Below, piece after piece: positions 16,564 to 23,309 of a stretch of 32,977 nucleotides of DNA. Each line of letters starts with the position of its first letter. The first letter of the stretch is position 1. The stretch is from contig QHWJ01000060.1 of NCBI GenBank assembly GCA_003222535.1, positions 1-32,977 of the forward strand, read 5' to 3'. A program made the translations under genes and the position numbers. The notes below the pieces were generated by a model, which saw nothing but the letters and a program-made list of their open reading frames with translations, ran no database searches and was not told the origin of the DNA. The stretch is from Acidobacteriota bacterium (lineage in GTDB: Bacteria > Acidobacteriota > Vicinamibacteria > Vicinamibacterales > CAVVIG01).

Positions 16564-17334
16564 ATGGGGCGACTCACTCCAGCCGCGATCCGGCGTGCCC
16601 GGACCTCCGCTCGCGAGCACTTCACGGACCCGTCCCGCCCGCGAGGTCTGCTCGTCGCCTTTGAAGGGCCCGACGGCTCCGGCAAAACCACGCAGCGAAA
16701 GCTGTTCAAGACCTGGCTGGCATCCGAGGGCTACGACGTCGTTACCACGAAGTGGAACTCGTCGAATCTGATCAAGCCGCTAATCAAGAGCCGCAAAGCA
16801 GTCCGGGCGCTGAGCCCCGAGGAGTTCTCGCTGCTGCACGGCGCCGATTTCCGTCATCGGGTCGAGCAGGTCATCCTCCCTGCGCTCTGGGAGGGGAAGC
16901 TGGTCATCGCCGATCGCTTCCTCTTCACCGGCCTCGCCCGCGACGTCGCGCGGGGACTCGACCTCGACTGGGTGCTCAGGCTGTACCAGCCGCTGCTGTG
17001 GCCCGACCTCGTGTTTTATTTCGCCGTGTCGCCGGTGACGTCGGGGAAGCGCGTCACCGCCACGCGCATGCCGAACTTCTACGAGGCGGGTCAGGACGTC
17101 ACCGACGTCGACGATCCGGTCGAGAGCTATCAGCGCTTCATCGCACGTGTCATCCGTGAGTACGAGTCGCTCGCGCTGATCTTCAACTTCATCACCGTCG
17201 ACGCCGAGCAGTCGATCGGCCAGCAGCATCGCCAGATACGGGAGCTGTTTTTCGAGGGGCAGCGCCGCCCCTGGTCGGAATGGAACGTGGACGCTGTCGC
17301 CGAGTGGCTGGCGCTGAACGGAAGGCACCGATGA
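16564..17334 (+). CDS. Thymidylate-kinase-like P-loop kinase
   Basis: The 256-residue protein has a tmk-type Walker A, EGPDGSGKTTQ (residues 34-44), and VIADRFLFTGLARD near 115, equivalent to the DR(Y/F) element of thymidylate kinases. GKRVTATRMPNFYEAGQD looks like a lid region. It carries an N-terminal extension of about 25 residues and is longer than housekeeping dTMP kinase (~210). Lineage-specific tmk-like proteins often phosphorylate other substrates, so I do not call it tmk. It overlaps the next gene by 4 nt (ATGA), and that gene looks like a partner lacking the P-loop. Confidence 0.8.
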   Translation: MGRLTPAAIRRARTSAREHFTDPSRPRGLLVAFEGPDGSGKTTQRKLFKTWLASEGYDVVTTKWNSSNLIKPLIKSRKAVRALSPEEFSLLHGADFRHRVEQVILPALWEGKLVIADRFLFTGLARDVARGLDLDWVLRLYQPLLWPDLVFYFAVSPVTSGKRVTATRMPNFYEAGQDVTDVDDPVESYQRFIARVIREYESLALIFNFITVDAEQSIGQQHRQIRELFFEGQRRPWSEWNVDAVAEWLALNGRHR

Positions 17335-17888
17335 ACGGCGCCAGGCGCGGGAAGCCGGCGCTGATTGCCGTCGACGGTGTCGACGCCACCGCCGTCCTGG
17401 CGGAGGCGCGAGCGGCGCTTGGATCACCAGAGCGCGGCGGCATCAGCCGCTGGGACGCCTCAGGCGTGTTTCAGGATCTGGCCGTGGCGGACGCCGGGGC
17501 CGGCGCCCCCTCGGCGCGCACGCTCCTGATGCTCTATGCCGCCGACCTCGCCTTTCGCCTGCGATGGGAGATCCGGCCGGCACTCGCCGAAGGTCGAACG
17601 GTCATCGCGGCTCCATACGTGGAAACCGCTGTCGCCCTCGGCCGCGCCGTGGGGCTGGAGGCCGGATGGCTGACGGCTCTCTTCCGCTTCGCGCCGCGCC
17701 CGGCCGAGCGGCGCTTCGTGCATCGGCGCCCCGCGCGCGCGCTCACGATCAAGGATGGATTCGTGGGATTCGCCTGCGACCGGATGGTGATCGGACCCAA
17801 CCGGACGCGGCGTCAAATCACCGAAGGAACCGTGGCTCACCTGCGCCGCTCGGCGCAGCGGATGCGCGCCCGAAGAGTGCGATCGTAG
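17331..17888 (+). CDS. P-loop-less thymidylate-kinase-like partner
   Basis: The 185-residue protein looks like a degenerate P-loop kinase. The first strand (ALIAVDGVDATAVLAEARAAL) corresponds to the Walker A strand but has DATAV where the G-K-T/S would be. A middle segment LRWEIRPALAEGRTVIAAPYVETAVALGRAVGLEAGW mirrors the strand-helix in the upstream kinase (EGKLVIADRFLFTGLARDVARG). No known function can be given. Coupled translation with the upstream kinase suggests a regulatory or scaffolding subunit of a heterodimer. The ATG at 17331 overlaps the upstream TGA. Confidence 0.65.
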   Translation: MNGARRGKPALIAVDGVDATAVLAEARAALGSPERGGISRWDASGVFQDLAVADAGAGAPSARTLLMLYAADLAFRLRWEIRPALAEGRTVIAAPYVETAVALGRAVGLEAGWLTALFRFAPRPAERRFVHRRPARALTIKDGFVGFACDRMVIGPNRTRRQITEGTVAHLRRSAQRMRARRVRS

Positions 17889-17892
17889 ATTG

Positions 17893-17953
17893 GTAACGAA
17901 GATTCGCTCGCCGACGGATCGTCACTCGGCGGTTCCAGGCGAAGCTTCGTTAC
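17893..17953. terminator. Hairpin between convergent genes
   Basis: Inverted repeat gtaacgaag (17893-17901) / cttcgttac (17945-17953), extended inward by ttcgc / gcgaa with a mismatch, around a 30-nt loop. It lies just after the plus-strand kinase-partner stop and contains the minus-strand CotH remnant stop. No T-tract follows, so a Rho-independent terminator is only possible. Confidence 0.5.
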
Positions 17954-18394
17954 CGGCGCAGCGACGAGCGCCACACGCGATCTCGGGCCACCTGCGCGCG
18001 CACGAGGTCGCTCCGCGTTCGCGCCCAGTCCGTCAGGAAGCCTATCGACTCGTCCCAATCCGCGTTCGTATAGGCCTCGCGCGACGGATCGGCGTAGTTG
18101 GCCTCTCGAATCTGGTCGGCCACGCGCGTGACTTCCGACTCCAGCCACCCAACCCCTGACGCCGGTGCGCCGACCGGGGCCTGGAGAATCGAATCGGCGC
18201 ATTCGAGCAGCGTGTTCAGGTAGAGCTCGCGCAGCTCCGTGAACTGGAACGCGCGCAGCACGAGCCGGTTGCGACGACTCTCCGGGCCGTCGTCGATGTT
18301 CCTGAAAATGGAATAGGCCGGGCTCTCCCAGAACGTATTGCTCTTGTCCCACGGGATCGGCAGTATTTGAGGGAGGAGCAACGCAGCCAGACCC
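17950..18394 (-). pseudogene. CotH-kinase family protein, C-terminal remnant
   Basis: The minus-strand frame reads IPWDKSNTFWE, then RLVLRAFQFTELRELYLNTL, then a final stretch with YTNADWDESIGFLTDWARTR. This is the order seen at the end of CotH-kinase-like proteins: a W-D-x-x-N-T-F metal site, a helical re-placement segment, and a conserved (F/Y)(S/T)N-x-D-(F/W) near the C terminus. Only about 145 residues are present. The kinase N-terminal half is missing, and the frame runs into a GC-rich palindromic repeat at 18395 exactly where homology stops. CotH kinases phosphorylate secreted proteins; this copy lacks most of the catalytic core. Confidence 0.65.
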
Positions 18395-18456
18395 GGGGTC
18401 CCCAACGCGGCAGCCGCGTTGGGGTGGAGAAGGGATGCAGCGCGGCTCGAATGCAG
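18395..18456 (+). repeat. GC-rich palindromic repeat, copy A
   Basis: A perfect 11-bp hairpin, ccccaacgcgg (18400-18410) / ccgcgttgggg (18414-18424) with a 3-nt loop, is preceded by ggggtc and followed by tggag-gggatgc-tcgaatgcag. The same string order occurs on the opposite strand at 19932-20026. Confidence 0.85.
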
Positions 18457-18504
18457 ATGGAGTTGCGCCCCGGGCTGCCAGGAGCGCCCCCGGCACCAGC
18501 GCGA

Positions 18505-19389
18505 TCAGCACAGCGCCTCGTCGGCCGCGCCCGCCGCGGCGGCGTCATTCTCGGCCGCCTCCCTCAGGGTCCGGAACAGCTCCGCCGCGTCGGCCACCGC
18601 CGTCGGCTCGGTGACCACAATCGCCACCTCTCGCCGGAAATCGAGGCTGAGCGCCGCCAGCGCCAGGCTTCCGACGACGACGGTCCGGTCGTCGATGAGC
18701 ATGATCTTACCGTGCGATTTCAGCCCGCCCACACGCTTCGACGAGAAGATCTCGACGGGCAGGCCCGCGGCCCGCCTCGCGTTCAAGATCGACACCAGAT
18801 CGGGATCCGACAGCTTGGCGTCGATCAGGCGGATGCTCGCGCGCGCCTGCTCGATGAGCGCGGTGAATTGCCGGCGTGCGCGCTCGGGACCGACAATCAA
18901 CCGCTCGGTCAAATCGTCGGGCATCGCCAGCCGTGCGCAATCCGCCGCCCACAGGCGCCGCAGCCCGGACACGACAGCCGGATCGTGGGTCACGACCACG
19001 GCGTCGCACGTCCGGCGAAAGCACTTTTTCGTGAGGTTCAGGGACGCGACGAGCGCGGGGCCTTCGTCGGCGACGAGGTACTTGGCGTGATACTTCACCA
19101 CCGGATCGGTGTAGGTCCGGAGGGTCGCTCCGGTCTCGCCGAGTGCGCTCCACAGCTGGTCCAGCTTCCTGCGGCCGCCCTTCGCGCGGGAGGTGACGAG
19201 CACCTCGACGGCCACGCCGCGCCTCGTCGCCGCCGCGAGCTCCTCGAAGATCCCGGCGTCGTTGCAGCGGAACAGCGACAGCGTGATGCGGCTGCGTGCC
19301 CGACGGATCACGTCCAGCAGGATGGCGCGCCGCTCGCCGACGGACACGACGAGCCGGTCCGGCGTTACCTGTACATCGTTCGTGTTCAT
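18505..19389 (-). CDS. Phospholipase D family protein (two HKD motifs)
   Basis: The 294-residue protein has two HxK(x)4D motifs: HAKYLVAD at residue 101 and HGKIMLID at 226, followed by ASLNLT and VGSLALA (the S/N-rich tails of PLD sites). This is the complete catalytic pair for phosphodiester transfer. No signal peptide or membrane segment is seen, so it is probably cytoplasmic. Substrates in the superfamily include phospholipids and nucleic acids and cannot be told apart here. ATG 19389 is chosen; an earlier in-frame start at 19416 is possible. The gene is intact but lies among remnants, flanked by inverted copies of a palindromic repeat. Confidence 0.85.
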   Translation of the reverse strand: MNTNDVQVTPDRLVVSVGERRAILLDVIRRARSRITLSLFRCNDAGIFEELAAATRRGVAVEVLVTSRAKGGRRKLDQLWSALGETGATLRTYTDPVVKYHAKYLVADEGPALVASLNLTKKCFRRTCDAVVVTHDPAVVSGLRRLWAADCARLAMPDDLTERLIVGPERARRQFTALIEQARASIRLIDAKLSDPDLVSILNARRAAGLPVEIFSSKRVGGLKSHGKIMLIDDRTVVVGSLALAALSLDFRREVAIVVTEPTAVADAAELFRTLREAAENDAAAAGAADEALC

Positions 19390-20307
19390 CCACGCTCCCG
19401 CTTCTGATGCTCCCACGCCACGGACTCGACCCCCGCGCCTTCCTCCGTCACCTGACGCCAGGGTCCTCGAGTGACGTCCGCGGATCCAGCCACGTGTGCT
19501 GCTCGACCGTCACGCGTCGGACTGCAAGATCTCGCGCGGCTCGAACACAATCTGACTGATTGCGGGCGAAGACGTCCTCGATTGGGACTGGAGCGTCCTT
19601 CCTGCGCCATGCGCGCCGCGTCGACGGACCAGGACATCCAAAACACGCGCCAGTTGAGCGAGCTCGAGGACACAGGGATACGGCCGGGGGCGCCGCCGCG
19701 GACGCAAACGTCCCTCCGACGCGCTGTCCCGTCGCACGAGCGCTTCGGGTGCCGGCGCTGACAATCAGGTGAACAGCACTGAGATCGGGGACGAGACTGC
19801 GGTATCCGCCGCGAAACAGCCGCTGCAGGTGCCGCTCGAAGGCGTCCAGCGGCGCCGAGCGGCTGCATCGGCGGCGTCACGCGGCGATCGCCGGCCGCCC
19901 GTCCAGCAGCCCGCGGTAAAAGTCCGGCTGCATTCGGGGCCCCCAGCGCGGCTGCCGCGCTGGGGACCCCGTTCGACCGGCGACGCATCCCCGCTCCACC
20001 CCGACGCGTCTGCCGCGTTGGGGACCCCGGCGCCGGCGCCGTTGCTCCTCCGTCAAATCATTGCCCGATATTCTCCATCGTCGCGCCTGCCATCGGGGCG
20101 CCGCGCCGGCTTCGGTGCGACGCCGGGACTTTCCGCACGGGCTGCTTGACATCACTCGACACGTCAAACTTGTAAGTCGGTAATGAAAATGTCCCAGGGT
20201 GGCGGGACTATAGCACCAACGCCGGAGCGGGCACTCGAAGACCGGCAACCTTCGTCGTTTGACGCCGGGCCGATGAGCACGATTGGAAGCATAATAGCGT
20301 CCTCAAC
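19390..20307. other. Decayed region without an intact gene
   Basis: No frame in either direction gives a convincing full-length protein. On the minus strand, short protein-like pieces occur in different frames, for example DFYRGLLDGRPAIAA just before 19877, LDAFERHLQRLFRGGYRSL near 19830, and VEQHTWLDPRTSLEDPG near 19480. They suggest a broken gene upstream of the PLD gene and in its direction. I could not assign the family. Copy B of the palindromic repeat lies inside it at 19932-20026. Confidence 0.5.
19932..20026 (-). repeat. GC-rich palindromic repeat, copy B (double unit)
   Basis: It has two hairpins: ccccagcgcgg / ccgcgctgggg (19941-19965, perfect 11 bp) and ccccgacgcg / cgcgttgggg (one mismatch, 19999-20023). 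Read on the minus strand it gives ggggtcccca...ggggtggag...gggatgc...tcgaa...gaatgcag, matching copy A at 18395. Copy A looks like this element with the second hairpin removed. Confidence 0.82.
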
Positions 20308-21013
20308 ATGAACATCCGAGAGGGTATGCGCGTGCTCATCCTTTCTGACGCCGCTGGTCGCGGCGTGCACCGTCGCGCGCACGGACACAGTCGGTCCAAG
20401 TCCGATTCCGGGTCAGCCTTCGTTGAACCAGCCGCCGCCACAGCCGTCGTTCGTCGTGACGCTCGTTGGCGCCGGCGACATCGCCGACAGCGCCTCGGAG
20501 AGAGGCTCGCATGCCGAGGCGACGGCCAGGCTGGTGGAGAGAATCGGCGGCGCGGTCTTCACGTTGGGGGACAACGCGTACTTCAACGCGACTGCCGCCG
20601 ATTTCAACAGCTGCTACGGACCGCGATGGGGAGGGTTCAGGAATACTGGCATCACCCGCTCTTCACGTCGGCGCCGAGCGCGGGCAGCAATGCGATCATG
20701 CGGAGCATCTGGAGCCTCCTGTACGACTATGGCGTGGACGTGGTGATCAACGGCCATGACCACCTCTATGAGCGATTCGCGCCGCAGGACGTCAACGGCC
20801 GTCGAGACAACTTCGGCATCCAGGAATACGCGTCGGCACCGGCGGCGCGCCGCTGTACGAGTTCGGGCCGATCATGCCGAACAGCGTCTACAGGAACAAT
20901 CGTGTCTACGGCGTGCTGAAGCTGACGCTCCGTGACGTCGGCTGGGACTCGGTGTTCATCGAAGCCGGCACCGAAGCGATGCTCGACCTGAGCATGAACA
21001 ACCTCTGTCATTG
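20308..21013 (+). pseudogene. Calcineurin-like metallophosphoesterase lipoprotein, broken
   Basis: Three frames are needed to read one protein. Frame 1 gives a lipoprotein-type leader (FLTPLVAAC) and the N-terminal metal site VTLVGAGDIADS with GDNAYFNATAADFNSCYGPRWG. The next frame gives EYWHHPLFTSAPSAGSN and VVINGHDHLYERFAPQD. The last frame (about 20835-21013) gives the C-terminal strands ending DLSMNNLCH. Related phosphoesterases carry a GNHD-type segment of about 80-90 residues between GPRWG and YWHHPLF; here the two halves abut within a few codons, so that segment is deleted. The beginning is also out of frame with the ATG at 20308 or 20326. With a catalytic segment missing and at least two frameshifts, it cannot make an active enzyme. 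Confidence 0.85.
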
Positions 21014-21021
21014 ACCAGAAC

Positions 21022-21128
21022 CGGGTCTCAGAGACCCGATATCGACGCGAAGTTTTCGGTCCTTGGTTCCTGGTGATCGGTCCGTTCCCGGTCCATGGTC
21101 CGTTCCTGGTTCGTGGTCCCTGGTCCGC
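21022..21128. repeat. Palindrome and heptamer array upstream of the ATPase gene
   Basis: A perfect palindrome cgggtctc-a-gagacccg (21022-21038) is followed by heptamer words ggtcctt, ggttcct, ggtgatc, ggtccgt, and further ggtccat/ggtccgt/ggtccct units to 21128. No inverted arm follows. The related ggtccgt word is used at 24463-24619. Confidence 0.8.
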
Positions 21129-21180
21129 GCGCAAAGGGCCACGTACCTGGGACGCGAGCGGCCCGTCCCGGCTGCACGCT

Positions 21181-21212
21181 GCCATTACGGTATAATCCGT
21201 AGCCATTACGGT
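21181..21212 (+). promoter_or_regulatory. Promoter dyad and direct repeats at the ATPase start
   Basis: TATAAT (21191-21196) sits at the centre of a perfect dyad, tacgg-tataat-ccgta (21186-21201). The same bases form two 11-nt direct repeats gccattacggt (21181-21191 and 21202-21212) spaced exactly 21 bp, the second running into the GTG start at 21211. A start about 7 nt after the -10 box would give a nearly leaderless mRNA. No convincing -35 box is seen. Confidence 0.6.
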
Positions 21213-22368
21213 GTTTGACGTAACGCAGAACCCCTTCGTGTACGGCGAGGTCGTGCCGGCGGCGGCGTTCGTCGACCGCGTGGCCGAGCTCGAGCGGCTG
21301 GTGGGCGACCTGGCGGCGGCGCAGAAGGTCTTCCTGATTTCGCCGCGCCGCTACGGCAAGTCGTCGCTCATTCGCCGGGCGCTGGCGGTGATGACGCGCC
21401 GCGGCGCACTCACCGTCGAGGTGACCGTCAGCAGCTTCAGCTCGTACGTGGCGTTTCTCGAAGGCTACGCGCGCGCGCTCGTCGCTGCTGAAGCCACCGG
21501 CGGACGCGCGCGGACGTGGCTGCGCGAGGTGATCGGTTCGGCGCGCGCCGAAGTGCGATACGCGCCGGGGGAATCGGGCCCCGGCGCCGTCTTCGTGTCC
21601 TTCCCGGGCGTGCGGTCCGACCGCGACATCTCGCGGCTCGCTGTGGACGTGTTCGCGCTGCCGGGGCGGCTCGCCGAGGCGCGCCGCCGCAAGGTTGTCG
21701 TCGCACTCGACGAGTTCCAGGCGATTGGCGGCTTCAACGGCGGGTCGGTCGAACACGCGATGCGGGCCGCGGTGCAGCACCAGCGCGACGTGGGGTATGT
21801 GTTCGCGGGGTCGGAGCCGAGCCTGATGGAGCGCATGCTCGGACCGAAGCGTCCGTTCTACAAGGCCGGACCGGTGATGAGGCTCGAGAAGATTCCGGCC
21901 GACGAGTTCGTCGCGTTCATCGACGCGCGGTTCGCGCGATCGGGCATGCGTCCGGAGCCCGGGCTGGGCGCCGCGATCGTCGAGCTGGCAGGCAACCTGC
22001 CGTACGACGTGCAGCGGCTCGCGCATGAAACATGGGACGAGGTCCGCGGCCGCGGCAGGCGGCGTGCCGCGCTCGACGACCTGCACCAGGCGCTCAAGCG
22101 GCTGCTCACCGAGCAGCAGATGATGTTCGAGGCCGTGTGGCAGCGGCTGACCCTCGCGCAGCGCGCCGTCCTCCGGGCGGTCGTGCTCGAAGACGACGGC
22201 GGGCTGCTCTCCGCCGACGTCCGCACCCGCCATCGCCTGGGCGGACCGTCCACGGTGCAGGCGGCGCTCGCCGCCCTCGTACGGGGCGATCTGATCGCCC
22301 GCGACGCGGATCGCTATACCGTCGTCGATTCCCTGCTGCGCGAGTGGGTCGCACGCCGGACGTTTTGA
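21211..22368 (+). CDS. Archaeal-type (ATPase_2/STAND-like) AAA ATPase
   Basis: The 385-residue protein begins with NPFVYGEVV...FVDRVAELERL, the entry motif of PF01637-type ATPases. It has Walker A SPRRYGKSS (44-52), Walker B KVVVALDEFQAI near 162, and a sensor-like FAGSEPSLMERML near 195. The C-terminal part (from about residue 290) looks like a winged helix: AQRAVLRAVVLEDDGG, then STVQAALAALVRGDLIARD. Such proteins are often single-gene accessory ATPases of unknown role, some linked to toxin-antitoxin or mobile loci. The GTG start at 21211 is fixed by an overlapping regulatory dyad. The gene is intact, though both flanks are decayed. Confidence 0.85.
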   Translation: MFDVTQNPFVYGEVVPAAAFVDRVAELERLVGDLAAAQKVFLISPRRYGKSSLIRRALAVMTRRGALTVEVTVSSFSSYVAFLEGYARALVAAEATGGRARTWLREVIGSARAEVRYAPGESGPGAVFVSFPGVRSDRDISRLAVDVFALPGRLAEARRRKVVVALDEFQAIGGFNGGSVEHAMRAAVQHQRDVGYVFAGSEPSLMERMLGPKRPFYKAGPVMRLEKIPADEFVAFIDARFARSGMRPEPGLGAAIVELAGNLPYDVQRLAHETWDEVRGRGRRRAALDDLHQALKRLLTEQQMMFEAVWQRLTLAQRAVLRAVVLEDDGGLLSADVRTRHRLGGPSTVQAALAALVRGDLIARDADRYTVVDSLLREWVARRTF

Positions 22369-22394
22369 CGCGGGCCACCGCTGTTTTCATTCCA

Positions 22395-22662
22395 GCATCC
22401 GGCTCACCGACACGCGTCGATGCACGACCGACACAGAAAGCGCACGACGCGCGTCAGAGGGAGCGGAGGCCATAGCGTTGCAAACCCGCATACAGACTCT
22501 CATGCGCCCGAAAGGGACGACTGCGTCGTTGACTCGATTCCGCAGGAAGCAGCGGAATCGTACCTGCACGTAGTGATTGACGCGACGGAACACCGCGCGC
22601 GGGTACCCGTACCGGAAGTACGACGACCAACCCCGCAGCTGGGCTCGCGTCTTCGCTCTCAC
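22395..22662 (-). pseudogene. Group II intron reverse transcriptase/maturase remnant
   Basis: The minus strand reads AQLRGWSSYFRYGYPRAVF and VNHYVQVRF in one frame (22662 to about 22525), then ESLYAGLQRYGLRSL and a stop in another frame (to 22454). This is the C-terminal maturase/endonuclease order of group II intron proteins (L-x-GW-x-(N/S)YF(R)YG, INHYVQ-R, then a short tail). Only about the last 70 residues remain, with a frameshift. Some 50 nt after the stop the minus strand has gagccggatgc (22405-22395), which looks like the 5' strand of intron domain V; the 3' strand is absent. It is a dead intron fragment. Confidence 0.8.
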
Positions 22663-22792
22663 GACAGGTCATGCCGTGCGCCCGGCTGCAATCGCCCGGC
22701 CGGACCGATCCGTTTCGCGTCATCGGTTACCCTTCTAGGCCGGACCGGAGCTACATGCTGAACGAGCAATTCACATGGCTGACTCCTTTCAG

Positions 22793-23245
22793 TCAGCAAG
22801 CGTCGCCAGAGTTAACCTGGTGTGACCGGAGCAACGAAGACGAACGGAGAAGACAGCGGCAAAGCCGAAGCGACCTGCATGCGGCGTGAACGCGGTTCGA
22901 CGGGCGTCGCGAAGCGACGCCCGTCGGCCTGCTACGCAAGCCGGCCCGTCGAACCGCTCTCCTCCGCGCGTCTCCGTTACACCGTTTCTCCGTGTGAAAA
23001 CCGTTACCTCCGTCGTCTCCGCACGTGGCTCCCCGAAGCCCGCCATCGAATGCGAACGTACCGTCACCGCGCGTCGAGGTGGTCGCGACGACGATCTCGC
23101 CGTCGCGCAATTGCACCGTCGTCCCGGGCAAGGGCAGGCCCGTCTGGTCGACCACGATGCCACGGACATCCTGAGCATCGGCTGGAAACGAGACGGCCGT
23201 CATCACCGCGGTGACGAAGCCGGCGATTCTCAGCCAACGGTTCAC
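22793..23245 (-). pseudogene. TonB-dependent receptor N-terminal remnant
   Basis: A GTG start at 23245 with an AGGTGGAGG ribosome site gives VNRWLRIAGFVTAVMTAVSF-PADAQ, a clear signal peptide. It is followed by VRGIVVDQTGLPLPGTTVQL and then TSTRGDGTFAF, which is a carboxypeptidase-regulatory-like plug-entry domain of the kind at the start of TonB-dependent receptors. Homology stops near 23030, where a composite inverted repeat begins, and the remaining frame to 22793 is only repeat-derived sequence. The beta-barrel is missing, so the gene is truncated to about 70 genuine residues. Confidence 0.8.
22830..23022. repeat. Composite inverted repeat with three-way-junction core
   Basis: The outer layer has short words (gaacggagaagac on the left; gtctccg, tttctccg, acctccg on the right). 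The core is a perfect 12-bp stem, cggttcgacggg (22893-22904) / cccgtcgaaccg (22945-22956), enclosing a perfect 10-bp hairpin cgggcgtcgc-gaa-gcgacgcccg (22901-22923, overlapping the outer stem by 4 nt). It interrupts the receptor remnant. Architecture and right-arm sequence match the element at 25772-25975. Confidence 0.85.
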
Positions 23246-23309
23246 GTCCGCCTCCACCTTATGGCTCGGTCTGCGTGAAGTAATTCTAGCGAAGATCGCC
23301 ACCGAGTAT

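Noticed and set aside
18367-19407. Plus-strand open frame of 346 residues over the PLD gene
   Set aside because: The minus strand has two intact HKD motifs; the plus-strand frame is compositional only.
20146-20300. Possible promoters upstream of the phosphoesterase pseudogene (TTGACA at 20146, CATAAT at 20290)
   Set aside because: Spacings between candidate -35 and -10 boxes are wrong (20-25 nt or more).
18505-22368. Candidate defence island (PLD nuclease plus STAND-like ATPase)
   Set aside because: The two genes are in opposite orientations, separated by about 1.8 kb of decayed DNA and a pseudogene, with no known defence partner, so there is no evidence of a system.
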